Shown here piece by piece: positions 25,563 through 33,698 of a stretch of DNA of 64,000 bases. The number at the start of each line of letters is the position of its first letter. Position 1 is the stretch's first letter. The notes beneath the pieces are model-generated. The model did not search any database and was not told where the DNA came from. It saw only the letters and a list, made by a program, of their open reading frames with translations. This DNA is from Spirochaetota bacterium (GTDB taxonomy: Bacteria; Spirochaetota; Spirochaetia; Treponematales; Rectinemataceae), in the NCBI GenBank assembly GCA_022711355.1, contig JAKLFE010000017.1, forward strand, positions 1 through 64,000, in the 5' to 3' direction. The position numbers were made by a program, and so were the translations under genes.

Positions 25563-27040
25563 GGGGCGACCTCTCCGGCGAAAGCCGCGCTGATGGCCTC
25601 GGCGTCGATCGCGGCTCCGCCGACCCGGACCTCGTAGTGCAGGTGCGGCCCCGTCGAGCGCCCGCTGTTGCCGACGGCGCCGATGGCCTGGCCTTCCCTG
25701 ACTCGGTCGCCTCCCTTCACGTCGACCCGCGACAGGTGCGCGAAGAGCGCCGTGGTCTCGCCGCGGCCGAGGACGACGAACGAGCCGAGGCTCGCGTCGC
25801 GGCCGGCCTCGATGACGGTCGACTCCATCGTCGCCATCACCGCATCGCCCGACCTCCCGTTCGAGTAATCCACTCCGGTGTGCAGGCGAGCGGAATCGGC
25901 GACCGGTTCGAAAGAGTCGCCGAAGCCCCTCGTCACCCGCCAGCGCCCCTCGAGCGGCTTGGCTTGGGGAAGGGACCCGATCGGATAAGCCCGCGTGGCC
26001 TTCTCCCCGCCGCGCTCGATCGCCGGCAGTTCGACCTTGGGACCCGTCCTCGCCGCGGCGAAGAGAGGCGTGAAGGTCGAGGAGACGGCGACGGCCGCCG
26101 CCAGGAGCAGGGCCGCGAGGCTGGACAGGACCGCCGCGCCCGGTCCGGCCGGTTCGCCCTCGAGGATGCGGCGGATGCGTCGCGCCGCCCCCGTGGCGCC
26201 GCCGATGCCGCTCGCCAGGGGCGGGAACCCGGCGGCTCCCGGCGATGACAGCTCGAGGATGAGCGTCGCGTAGAGCGACGGCCGCGTACCCCCCTGGACC
26301 ACGATCGCGTCGCAGGCTTCCTCCGCATCCTCGGATAGGGCCTTGATGAACCGCGCCGCGAAAGGCAGGCACCAGGCCGACGCGAGCAGGGACCCGACGA
26401 TCGCCATGAAGGCCAGGTCGTGGCGCTTGACGTGGCCGAGCTCATGGAGCATCGCCGCGAGCCTCCGCTCTTCGCTCCAGCTCTCCGGATCCTCGGGAAC
26501 GACGATCGCGGCGCCGGCGCGGAAGGCGACGAAGGGCGAAGCGAAACGCCCTTCGAGGAGGAACGGCCGCTTGCGCATACCGAGGCGATTCCGGGCTTCG
26601 GCGAGCGAGAGCGCCCAAGCCCCGTCCCGGGGCGGGCGCAGGCTCCTGAGCGTACGAGCGGTCGAGGCCGCCGCCAGGGCCATCCTCGCGAGCGCATGGG
26701 CGGCTCCGAGGGCCCAGGCGCCGACGAGGACCAAGGCTATGCCCGCCGAAACCTCGAGGCCTCGGGTACGCGCGCCTTCGAGCCCTCCCGAGCGGCTATT
26801 CCCTGGGCCGGCCTGATCCGCGAGGACGACGCCCGTCCGGTCGAAGCGGCCGATACCCGCCTCATCGATGTCGCGGCCCGAGGGCAGGAGAGCCAGCAAG
26901 GGCAAAAGAAGCGCGGAGGCGAGGAGCAGCCTGAAACGCGCGGCCGCGGCGAGGCGTCCGCGCAAGAGGCCCCTGAGCGCGAGGGTCGAGCCGAGCACCG
27001 CGAAGGCGCGCAGGAGGAAAAGCGAGAGAGACTCGATCAT
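25559..27040 (-). CDS. BlaR1-type M56 membrane metallopeptidase fused to a C-terminal M23 peptidase domain
   Basis: A 493-residue protein. Residues 1-335 are a BlaR1/MecR1-like module with hydrophobic helices near 5-52, 97-125, 208-232 and 303-328, the zinc motif HELGH at 199-203 (MLHELGHVKRHD) and a third-ligand region EDAEEACD near 237-244. In place of the usual penicillin-binding sensor, the periplasmic C-terminus (about 365-490) is an M23 endopeptidase with H387 and D391 (HTGVD), H435, and H466/H468 (HLHYE). The cytoplasmic M56 site would cleave the BlaI-type repressor encoded just upstream. The gene starts four bases after it, with GGGGAGG seven bases before the ATG. Confidence 0.88.
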   Translation of the reverse strand: MIESLSLFLLRAFAVLGSTLALRGLLRGRLAAAARFRLLLASALLLPLLALLPSGRDIDEAGIGRFDRTGVVLADQAGPGNSRSGGLEGARTRGLEVSAGIALVLVGAWALGAAHALARMALAAASTARTLRSLRPPRDGAWALSLAEARNRLGMRKRPFLLEGRFASPFVAFRAGAAIVVPEDPESWSEERRLAAMLHELGHVKRHDLAFMAIVGSLLASAWCLPFAARFIKALSEDAEEACDAIVVQGGTRPSLYATLILELSSPGAAGFPPLASGIGGATGAARRIRRILEGEPAGPGAAVLSSLAALLLAAAVAVSSTFTPLFAAARTGPKVELPAIERGGEKATRAYPIGSLPQAKPLEGRWRVTRGFGDSFEPVADSARLHTGVDYSNGRSGDAVMATMESTVIEAGRDASLGSFVVLGRGETTALFAHLSRVDVKGGDRVREGQAIGAVGNSGRSTGPHLHYEVRVGGAAIDAEAISAAFAGEVAP

Positions 27041-27044
27041 CGCT

Positions 27045-27428
27045 TCACCTCCCCTGCTTCCAGGCGGCGTCGATGAGGTCCTTGAGCTGGCGGTACTCCT
27101 CGTCGCTGAGCGGCTTTCGATCGCTCCCTATGAGGGCTGCGATCGCGCGCGCCTTCGATCCGCTGAAGAAAGTCGACATCGCGTCCTCGAGAAGGGAGGC
27201 GCCCTCCGTCTCCAGGTCCGTCGCAGGAGACCAGACGTAGCGCTGGCCGTGTTGCCTATGGACGATTCGGCCCTTCGTCTCGAGCGCGGCCAGGAAGGTC
27301 CGCACCGCGGAGTAGCTCGTCCCGTCGGCGAGCGCCTCCTCGACCTCGTGCGCGGTCGCCTCGCCCAGCGATAGGAGGATCTTGAGAACCTCGCGCTCAC
27401 GCTTCGAAAGTCCATCGAGTATCGACAT
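27045..27428 (-). CDS. BlaI/MecI-family transcriptional repressor
   Basis: A 127-residue protein with the BlaI winged-helix fold: LSKREREVLKILLSLGEATAHEVEEAL, SYSAVRTFLAALETKGRI, then a basic wing (HRQHGQRYVW) and a C-terminal dimerisation helix. It should repress its own operon until cleaved by the M56 protease encoded next. The start at 27428 is chosen because GGAG lies five bases upstream and the four operator half-sites lie outside the gene. A longer in-frame start would run through the operator. Confidence 0.9.
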   Translation of the reverse strand: MSILDGLSKREREVLKILLSLGEATAHEVEEALADGTSYSAVRTFLAALETKGRIVHRQHGQRYVWSPATDLETEGASLLEDAMSTFFSGSKARAIAALIGSDRKPLSDEEYRQLKDLIDAAWKQGR

Positions 27429-27439
27429 AGCGTCTCCAG

Positions 27440-27494
27440 GTGCTAGTTTTTTAGCACGTGCTAATAATCTAGCATCTAGGTATATGACTGTCAA
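27440..27494 (-). promoter_or_regulatory. BlaI-operon promoter with a four-half-site operator
   Basis: On the minus strand, a perfect -35 TTGACA (27494-27489), 17 bp spacer and -10 TAGATT (27471-27466). Four GTGCTA/TAGCAY half-sites start at 27440, 27452, 27458 and 27470 in the pattern GTGCTA-N6-TAGCAC-GTGCTA-N6-TAGCAT. The central TTAGCACGTGCTAA (27451-27464) is a 14 bp palindrome lying just downstream of the -10 box. Occupancy would block the polymerase, matching autorepression by the BlaI-type protein. Confidence 0.78.
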
Positions 27495-27635
27495 GGACTC
27501 GATGAGGCGATCGCGCAGCCGAAAGCGGAGATGCGGCGTTGCGAGCTACCTTCGCCCCTCGCGGCAGAGCCGGCCGCGGCGGGGTGGAGGCATAGCATCG
27601 CAGAGCCACTCAGGAGACGGGCGAGGCCCTTCGCT

Positions 27636-29102
27636 TCATTGGATCGATGCGGCGGGCGCCGGGACGGCCTCGGCCTTGGCCGCGATGAAGGCGCGCAGCT
27701 CCTCGAGCTGCCGGACCACCGCCTTGGGCGCGGGCCCGCCGACCTGGTCGCGCCGCTCCACGCAGGAGTCGAGCCTGAGGTAGCGGGAGAGCTCCCCGGT
27801 CTCCGTACCCTGCCAGGCGGGATGGAGGGCGGCGAGGCCGGCCTCGCCCAGGGCGGCGAGGAGGCCGGCGACCGCGGGGCTGCAGCCGAAGGCGCCGCCC
27901 TTGCGCGCCGACTCCCAGGCCAGGACGAGGGCCCGGCCGGCGGCGTAGGCGGTGCGGAAGGGAACGCCCTTGTTGAGGACGAGGTACTCGGCGGCGTCGG
28001 CGGCCCAGAGGCAGCCCTCCTCGGCCGCGGCCCGCATGCGCGCGGGATCGGGCGCGATGGACGACACCATGGTCGCGAAGGCCTTCGCGCAGGCGAGGGC
28101 GGTGTCGGCCGCGTCGAAGATCGCGGCCTTGTCCTCCTGGAGGTCGCGGTCGTAGGCGAGGGGCAGGCCCTTCTGCATGACGAGGAGGGCGACGAGGTCG
28201 CCGTAGGCCCGGCCCGCCTTGCCGCGGATGAGCTCGGCGGGGTCGGGGTTGCGCTTCTGCGGCATGACGGAGGAGCCGGTGGAGCAGGAGCTCCCCAGCT
28301 TGACGAAGCCGAACTCGTAGGAGGTCCAGAGGCATATCTCCTCGCAGTAGCGGGAGAGGTGGGTGAGCAGGGCGGCGCAGGCCGCGGCGAGCTCCAGGCA
28401 GGCGTCCCGGTCGGCCACCGCGTCCATGCAGTTGGGCGAGGGCCGCGCGAAGCCGAGGGAGGCCGCGACCCCCTCCCGGTCCAGGGGGAGGCCCGAGCCG
28501 GCCAGGGCGCAGGCGCCCAGGGGGCACTCGTCGGCCCGGGCCGCCGCGTCCTCGAGCCTGCCGTAGTCGCGCCGGAGGGCCGCGGCCCAGGCCATGAGGT
28601 GGTAGGCGAAGCTCACCGGCTGGGCCCGCTGGAGGTGGGTATAGCCGGGCATCAGGGTCCGGGTATGGCCCGCGGCGAGCTCGGTTATGGCGCGCAACGC
28701 GTCCAGGAGGGCCTCCCTGAGCTCGGCCGAGGCGCGGCGCATCCAGAGCCGGAGGTCGAGGGCCACCTGGTCGTTGCGGCTGCGGCCCGCGTGGAGGGCG
28801 CGGCCTGAGTCCCCGAGGCGGGAGGTGAGCTCGGCCTCGACGAAGGAGTGAACGTCCTCGGCCAGGGGGTCGACGGCGAGGCTGCCCTCCTCGGCCTGCA
28901 CGGCGAGGGCGCCCAGGGCGCGGCCGAGCTCGGCGGCCGTCCGCTCGGGCAGGATGCCCTGGCGGCCGAGCATGGCCGCGTGGGCGATAGAGCCCTCGAT
29001 GTCGACGGCCAGGAGGCGCTGGTCGACGCCGACCGAGGAGAGGAAGGCGTCCATCGCGGGATCGAGCCCGCCGTCCTTGGAGGTTTCCCAGAGCTTCGCC
29101 AT
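27636..29102 (-). CDS. argH: Argininosuccinate lyase
   Basis: A 488-residue member of the fumarase/aspartase superfamily that cleaves argininosuccinate to arginine and fumarate. Visible features are HAGRSRNDQVALDLRLW, the family signature GSSVMPQKRNPD near residue 280, and the preceding HTRTLMPGYTHLQRAQP region. The N-terminal AKLWETSKDGGLDPAMDAF is the standard ArgH opening. It lies nine bases after argG, so the last two steps of arginine synthesis form one operon. The downstream gap (27495-27635) shows no obvious terminator. Confidence 0.96.
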   Translation of the reverse strand: MAKLWETSKDGGLDPAMDAFLSSVGVDQRLLAVDIEGSIAHAAMLGRQGILPERTAAELGRALGALAVQAEEGSLAVDPLAEDVHSFVEAELTSRLGDSGRALHAGRSRNDQVALDLRLWMRRASAELREALLDALRAITELAAGHTRTLMPGYTHLQRAQPVSFAYHLMAWAAALRRDYGRLEDAAARADECPLGACALAGSGLPLDREGVAASLGFARPSPNCMDAVADRDACLELAAACAALLTHLSRYCEEICLWTSYEFGFVKLGSSCSTGSSVMPQKRNPDPAELIRGKAGRAYGDLVALLVMQKGLPLAYDRDLQEDKAAIFDAADTALACAKAFATMVSSIAPDPARMRAAAEEGCLWAADAAEYLVLNKGVPFRTAYAAGRALVLAWESARKGGAFGCSPAVAGLLAALGEAGLAALHPAWQGTETGELSRYLRLDSCVERRDQVGGPAPKAVVRQLEELRAFIAAKAEAVPAPAASIQ

Positions 29103-29111
29103 GGCGGGCCT

Positions 29112-30392
29112 TCAGTCCCCCGCGGGGGCGGTGTAGCCGGCCGAGCCGGGGGCCATGGGCTGGACGGGCTCGCCCGCCTTGAGCCGGGCCTGGAGCCTCG
29201 CCCGCACCTTGGTCGGCAGGCCGAAGAGGTTGATGAAGCCCTCGGAGTCCTTGTGCGAGAACAGGGGGCCCGTGGTGAAGCTCGCGATGCTCGCGTCGTA
29301 GAGGGAGGTGGGCGAGCTCATGCCCGCGCTCGTGATGGAGCCCTTCCAGAGCTTGAGCTTGACGGCGCCGGAGACGTTCGACTGGGTCGAGTCGATGAAG
29401 GCGCAGAGGGCCTCCATGAGGGGGCAGAACCACTCGCCCTCGTAGAGGGTCTCCGCGAACTTCTGGCCGACCTGGAGCTTGAAGGAGAGGGTCTTGCGGT
29501 CGAGGCAGAGCTGCTCGAGCTTGGCGTGGGCCTCCATGAGGACGGCGCCTGCCGGGGTCTCGTAGACGCCCCGGGACTTCATGCCGACGACCCGGTTCTC
29601 GACCATGTCGAGGATGCCGACCCCCTGGGCCCCGGCGATCTTGTTGAGCGCCTTGACGAGGGAGACCCCGTCCATCGCCGCGCCGTCGAGGCTGACCGGC
29701 ACGCCCTTCTCGAAGCCGATCGTCACGTAGGCTCCCTGGTCGGGCGCCTTGGAGGGGGCGACGCACATCTTGAGCATGTCGCCCTCGTACTTGGGCTCGT
29801 TCGCGGGATCCTCGAGGTCGAGGCCCTCGTGGCTGATGTGCCAGAGGTTGTCGTCCCGGCTGTAGGAGTCGGACTTCTTCATGGGCACGGGGATGCCCCG
29901 CTTCTCGAGGTACTCGATCTCCTCCTCCCGGCTCGAGATGTCCCAGATGCGCCAGGGCGCGATCACCTCCATCTCGGGGGCGAAGGCCTTGATGGCGAGC
30001 TCGAAGCGGACCTGGTCGTTGCCCTTGCCCGTGCAGCCGTGGGCGATGGCGGTGCAGCCCTCGGCCAGGGCCGTCTCGGTGAGGCTCTTGGCGATGAGGG
30101 GCCGGGCGGCGGAGGTGCCCAGGAGGTAGCGCCCCTCGTAGGCCGAGCCCGACTTCACCAGGGGCCAGAGGTAGGCCTCGACGAACTCCTTCTTGAGATC
30201 CTTCACCACAAGCTTCGAGGCGCCCGAGGAGATGGCCTTCTTCTCGAGGTTGGCCCAGTCGCATTCCTGGCCGACGTCGCCGCAGACCGCGATGACCTCG
30301 CAGTCGTAGTGCTCTTTCAGCCAGGGCACGATGACCGTGGTGTCGAGGCCGCCGGAATAGGCCAAGGCGATCTTCTTCTTCATGCTCTTCAT
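29112..30392 (-). CDS. argG: Argininosuccinate synthase
   Basis: A 426-residue enzyme that joins citrulline and aspartate using ATP. The N-terminal PP-loop AYSGGLDTT (11-19) binds ATP; GCTGKGNDQVRFE and YSRDDNLWHIS are the other signature segments. The start at 30392 is set by AAGGAG seven bases upstream; the frame is open further upstream without a ribosome site. It is the first gene of argGH and has a long untranslated leader (about 155 bases) from the promoter at 30583-30555. Confidence 0.96.
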   Translation of the reverse strand: MKSMKKKIALAYSGGLDTTVIVPWLKEHYDCEVIAVCGDVGQECDWANLEKKAISSGASKLVVKDLKKEFVEAYLWPLVKSGSAYEGRYLLGTSAARPLIAKSLTETALAEGCTAIAHGCTGKGNDQVRFELAIKAFAPEMEVIAPWRIWDISSREEEIEYLEKRGIPVPMKKSDSYSRDDNLWHISHEGLDLEDPANEPKYEGDMLKMCVAPSKAPDQGAYVTIGFEKGVPVSLDGAAMDGVSLVKALNKIAGAQGVGILDMVENRVVGMKSRGVYETPAGAVLMEAHAKLEQLCLDRKTLSFKLQVGQKFAETLYEGEWFCPLMEALCAFIDSTQSNVSGAVKLKLWKGSITSAGMSSPTSLYDASIASFTTGPLFSHKDSEGFINLFGLPTKVRARLQARLKAGEPVQPMAPGSAGYTAPAGD

Positions 30393-30735
30393 GATCGAAC
30401 TCCTTGTTGCGAGCGCGCCTGCGCTTCGTCGGGCCGCCCCGGGGGCTGGCCGCATGCACTACCAAGACTGTCGTGGGGTGAGGGTTTAGCGACGACGGAG
30501 GCGGGAAAGCGTCGAGGAGGAGATGCCGCGGATCGGTTGCTCCGTCATGCGAGCATAGTAGCGGCGCGCAGGGCGAGCGTCAAGGGACTGATGCATATTT
30601 TTGCATTTTTCATGGCTGTTTTAGCCACATAAAAAAAACACAGCGCTTGGTCGGAAACGGTATTTCTTTTTCTATTATGCTTTTACAATCTTCGAGGCAG
30701 CCGCCCTGACAAACGTTTCGGTTTTTTATGCATTT
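30393..30735. other. 343-base intergenic region upstream of argG
   Basis: No gene is seen here. The half nearer argG is GC-rich leader. The half nearer the GntR gene is strikingly AT-rich, with a run of eight A at 30631-30638 and an imperfect hairpin TGGCT-GTTTT-AGCCA at 30613-30627. The hairpin has T on its left and A on its right on the plus strand, the wrong polarity for an intrinsic terminator on either strand. A possible ArgR-type operator and the argG promoter are described separately. Confidence 0.6.
30555..30606 (-). promoter_or_regulatory. argGH promoter and possible ArgR/AhrC operator
   Basis: On the minus strand, TTGACG (30583-30578), 17 bp, TACTAT (30560-30555). Just upstream of the -35 box, at 30591-30606, is the near-palindrome ATGCATATTTTTGCAT, which has the AT-rich centre and TGCA arms of an arginine-repressor box. 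No arginine repressor gene lies in the window. Confidence 0.55.
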
Positions 30736-31479
30736 CTACATATATGACGAGGCTCGCCCCACGAGGGCGTCGAGGGTGCGGCCGATATGCGCGCGGGTAA
30801 TCCGCTCCGCCTCGGCGCCCTCCCGCGCGCCGAGGGCCTCGACGAGGAGGCGGTGATCCTCGTCGGCCCGCCTCCGCGCCGCCGGGTCCAGCCGGGCGTG
30901 GAAGCTCAGGTCGCAGTGCTCCATCCGGAGCTGGGCGTGGATGGAGACGAGGCAGGGATTGCCCGCGGCGGCGATGAGGGCCATATGGAAGCGGTCGTTG
31001 AGGCGCTCGAGCTCGCCCCGCGGCTCGGGCCCGCCCGGGCTCGCGCCCTGCTCGCGCATGGCGGACTCGAGGAAGCGGAGCTCGGCGAGCTGGGCCTCGC
31101 TCCGGCGGGAGGCGGCGAGGCAGGCGGCGAAGCCCTCGAGCCCGATCCGGCACTCGATGCGGGCCCGGATCTCGGCCGGGTCGTACTCGCGGACGAGCCA
31201 GCCGCGGTTCCGCTCGACGAGGCCCTCCTGCTCCAGCCGGAGCAGGGCCTCGCGGACGGGGGTCCGGCTGACGCGGAGCCGCTCGGCCAGCTCGTCCTCG
31301 ACGAGGCGGCGCTCGCCGCGGGGCGGGATCGCGAGGATGGACTCGCGGAGCCGGGCGTAGACGGTCTCGGGGAGGGCGGAGCCGGCGCCGCTCCTCCTCC
31401 GTCCCGGGGCGGGGATTTCCCGGGAGCCCGCCCCTCCCCCGCTGTTACCGGCTGTACCCTGCGTCTGCTGCTCTGCCAT
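30736..31479 (-). CDS. GntR-family transcriptional regulator, FadR/FCD subfamily
   Basis: A 247-residue regulator. A 30-residue Gly/Ser/Arg-rich N-terminal tail precedes the winged helix (VYARLRESILAI through LAERLRVSRTPVREALLRLE). The all-helical FCD ligand domain follows, with the metal-binding pattern of D in ERLNDRFHMAL and later His residues (SFHARL, DEDHRLL, RAHIGRT). The start at 31479 is chosen because TAGAAT ends seven bases before it, and the ATG three codons further upstream overlaps that -10 box. It lies downstream of the symporter on the same strand but behind a terminator. Effector unknown; a carboxylate is usual in this family. Confidence 0.86.
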   Translation of the reverse strand: MAEQQTQGTAGNSGGGAGSREIPAPGRRRSGAGSALPETVYARLRESILAIPPRGERRLVEDELAERLRVSRTPVREALLRLEQEGLVERNRGWLVREYDPAEIRARIECRIGLEGFAACLAASRRSEAQLAELRFLESAMREQGASPGGPEPRGELERLNDRFHMALIAAAGNPCLVSIHAQLRMEHCDLSFHARLDPAARRRADEDHRLLVEALGAREGAEAERITRAHIGRTLDALVGRASSYM

Positions 31480-31486
31480 GCCGGGC

Positions 31487-31495
31487 ATTCTAGCA
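31487..31495 (-). promoter_or_regulatory. Extended -10 promoter of the FCD-type GntR gene, candidate leaderless
   Basis: TGCTAGAAT on the minus strand (extended -10; TAGAAT at 31492-31487), then seven bases and the ATG at 31479. No ribosome site is visible. Confidence 0.5.
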
Positions 31496-31525
31496 TGGTC
31501 CGGCGGAAGGGAAGAGAGGCCGGGC

Positions 31526-31554
31526 TAAAAAAGGCCGCCCCGGGGGGGCGGCCT
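31526..31554 (-). terminator. Intrinsic terminator of the dicarboxylate symporter gene
   Basis: Read on the minus strand, a perfect 10 bp stem AGGCCGCCCC/GGGGCGGCCT with a three-base loop is followed directly by a run of T (31532-31527). It begins 24 bases after the symporter stop codon. Confidence 0.88.
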
Positions 31555-31577
31555 CGATCGGATGCCGGGATAGGGGC

Positions 31578-32891
31578 CTACTTGCCCCACGCGGCCAGGT
31601 CGAGCTCCTTCTCGGTCTTGGCGACGATTGCGCTGCCGGCGATATCGCCGGTGACGTTGAGGCAGGTGCGGCCCATGTCGAGCAACGCGTCGATGCCGAG
31701 GATCATGGCGTAGGCCGCCGCGACCGCCGAGCCTTCCGTGACCTTGAGGCCGATGGACTCGAGGACCATGAGGAGCATGATGGCGCCGGCCCCGGGCACG
31801 CCCGCGGTGCCGATGGAGGCCAAGGTCGCGGTGACGATGACGGTGAGCTGCTGGTTGAAGGTCAGGGGGTTGCCGGTGGCGTAGCCGATGAACATGGCGC
31901 AGACCCCGAGGTAGATGGCCGTGCCGTCCATGTTGATGGTGGCGCCCAGGGGCAGGGTGAAGGAGCAGATGTTGCGCGGGATGCCGAGCTTCTCCTCGGC
32001 GCAGCGCATGGTGATGGGCAGGGTGCCGCTCGAGGAGCGGGAAACGAAGGCCGTGATCATGGCCTCGTTGGCGCCCTTGAGGAACTTGACCAGTCCCAGC
32101 TTCCAGACGGCCAGGAGGCCGCCGTAGACGCCGACGAGGTGGACGACGAGGCCGAGGTAGACGGTCACCGTCACCATGAGGAGGGGCCCCAGGGCCTTGG
32201 CGCCCTGCTGGGCGAAGACCTGGGCGATGAGGACGAAGACGCCTATGGGGGCGTACTGCATGATGCCGCCGACGATCTTGTACATGGTCTCGGCCGCGGC
32301 GTTACAGACCTGGAAGAGGGTCTCGGCCCCGTCGGCGAGGGTCTTGGTCTTCGAGTCCTTGACGTAGGAGATGCCGAGCCCGAAGAGCACCGCGAAGAAG
32401 ATGATGGGCAGGACGTCGCCCTTGGCGAGGGAATCGACGGGATTGGTCGGGACGATGTTGAGGAGGATCTGGACGAGGGTCGGCGCGGCCGCTTCCTTGC
32501 CCTTGATCGCCGCGTCGCCGACGATGCCGAATCCGGCCCCCGGCTGGAAGATGTTGGCGAAGACCAGGCCGATGACGACGGCGAAGGCCGAGGTCAGGAG
32601 GTAGTATGCCATGATCTTCACGCCCACGCGCCCCAGGCGGGAGGGGGCGATGCTCGCCGCGCCGGCGATGAGGGAGAAGAGGATGACGGGCACGACGATC
32701 ATCTTGAGCAGGCGGATGAAGAGGTCGCCGAAGAACTTCGTGTTGTCGACGAAGGGCTTGACCGCGTCGGGGGAGAAGCCGAGCGCGATGCCCAGGATCG
32801 CGCCGAGGATCAGGCCTATGAGGATCCGTGCGAGGAGGTTCGACTTGAAGTACCAGTCGAAGATCCCCTTCTTGTTCGCGTTCTCAGCCAT
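31578..32891 (-). CDS. Dicarboxylate/amino acid:cation symporter (GltP/DctA family)
   Basis: A 437-residue sodium- or proton-coupled importer of glutamate, aspartate or C4-dicarboxylates. The family's binding-site motifs are intact: [11 protein letters not shown] in the first re-entrant hairpin, [11 protein letters not shown] in TM7, [13 protein letters not shown] in the second hairpin, and [12 protein letters not shown] in TM8. AAGGAG lies six bases before the ATG. A TACACT box (32954-32949) lies about 58 bases upstream. The gene stands alone, with its own terminator downstream. The arginine/threonine pattern of TM8 (R then T) resembles acidic amino-acid transporters, but substrate is not settled. 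Confidence 0.92.
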   Translation of the reverse strand: MAENANKKGIFDWYFKSNLLARILIGLILGAILGIALGFSPDAVKPFVDNTKFFGDLFIRLLKMIVVPVILFSLIAGAASIAPSRLGRVGVKIMAYYLLTSAFAVVIGLVFANIFQPGAGFGIVGDAAIKGKEAAAPTLVQILLNIVPTNPVDSLAKGDVLPIIFFAVLFGLGISYVKDSKTKTLADGAETLFQVCNAAAETMYKIVGGIMQYAPIGVFVLIAQVFAQQGAKALGPLLMVTVTVYLGLVVHLVGVYGGLLAVWKLGLVKFLKGANEAMITAFVSRSSSGTLPITMRCAEEKLGIPRNICSFTLPLGATINMDGTAIYLGVCAMFIGYATGNPLTFNQQLTVIVTATLASIGTAGVPGAGAIMLLMVLESIGLKVTEGSAVAAAYAMILGIDALLDMGRTCLNVTGDIAGSAIVAKTEKELDLAAWGK

Positions 32892-33035
32892 GCGTGTCTC
32901 CTTGTGGCGAGGCTGCTCCGCCCCGAGGCGGAGCTCAGGTACCCGATCAGTGTAGAGGTCTTTGCGTCGGGCCGAAATGCACCAAATGGGGTATACGGCC
33001 GGCCGGCCGGCGGGGGCTCCGCGGGTCCGCCCCGG

Positions 33036-33698
33036 CTAGACGAGGCCCTCCTCGATGGCCTTGCGGACGATCTCCGCCCGGGAGGAGACGTTGAGCTTCT
33101 GGTAGATGTGGAGGATGTGCTTCTTGGCCGTCGCCCCGGCGATGTGGTGCCGCTCGGCGAGCTCGCGGTAGGTGAGGCCGTCGACCACGTCCCTGAGGAC
33201 CTCGCGCTCGCGGGGGGTCAGCTCGTAGTCGGCGGCCGAGCCCGAGCGGGCGCCGCGCTGGATCTCCTCGAGGAGGCGGCGGGCCACGGTGGGGCTGATC
33301 GGCGAGCCTGAGTCCCGGGCCGAAAGGATCTGCTCGAGGAGGGCCTCGGGCTTGGTGTTCTTGAGGATGTAGCCCTTGGCCCCGGCGCGTATCGCGGCGA
33401 GGATCCGGTCCTCCTCCTCGAAGATGGTGAGGATGAGGACGATGACGGAAGGGCGCCGCTCGCGGAGGGCGGCCGTGGCCTCGATCCCGCTCATGCCCGG
33501 CAGGTGGATGTCCATGAGGACGATGTCGGGCTCGGGATTGGCCTCGATCCAGGCCAGCAATCCCTCGGCCTTCTCGAAGGAGGCGGCGATGCGGATGCGC
33601 CCGTCCCGGCCGAGGAGGTAGCGCAGGCCCTCGCGCACCTCGCGCTCGTCCTCCACGATGGCCACGGACAGGGGCCCAGGCCCCGCTTCAGGCCTCAC
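33036..33698 (-). CDS. NarL/LuxR-type response regulator
   Basis: A 220-residue regulator: receiver domain with E16-D17 acidic residues, phosphoacceptor D63 (IVLMDIHLPG) and K in YILKNTKP, then a LuxR-type helix-turn-helix (LTPREREVLRDVVDGLTYRELAERHHIAGATAKKH, split over two helices). It starts with GTG and overlaps the preceding kinase gene by 11 bases. The kinase of this pair is the HisKA_3 type that normally partners NarL regulators. Targets are unknown; nothing transported or metabolic is cotranscribed. Confidence 0.9.
   Translation of the reverse strand: MRPEAGPGPLSVAIVEDEREVREGLRYLLGRDGRIRIAASFEKAEGLLAWIEANPEPDIVLMDIHLPGMSGIEATAALRERRPSVIVLILTIFEEEDRILAAIRAGAKGYILKNTKPEALLEQILSARDSGSPISPTVARRLLEEIQRGARSGSAADYELTPREREVLRDVVDGLTYRELAERHHIAGATAKKHILHIYQKLNVSSRAEIVRKAIEEGLV

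Noticed and set aside
25559-27040. Beta-lactam sensor BlaR1/MecR1
   Set aside because: The C-terminal penicillin-binding sensor (SxxK, SxN, KTG) is missing and replaced by an M23 domain; no beta-lactamase gene adjoins.
27610-30465. A 951-codon minus-strand frame over argGH
   Set aside because: Arg/Pro/Gly-rich composition and no family motifs; argG and argH in the other frame are unmistakable.
30613-30627. Hairpin in the AT-rich gap as a terminator for the GntR gene
   Set aside because: The T and A runs lie on the wrong sides for termination in either direction.
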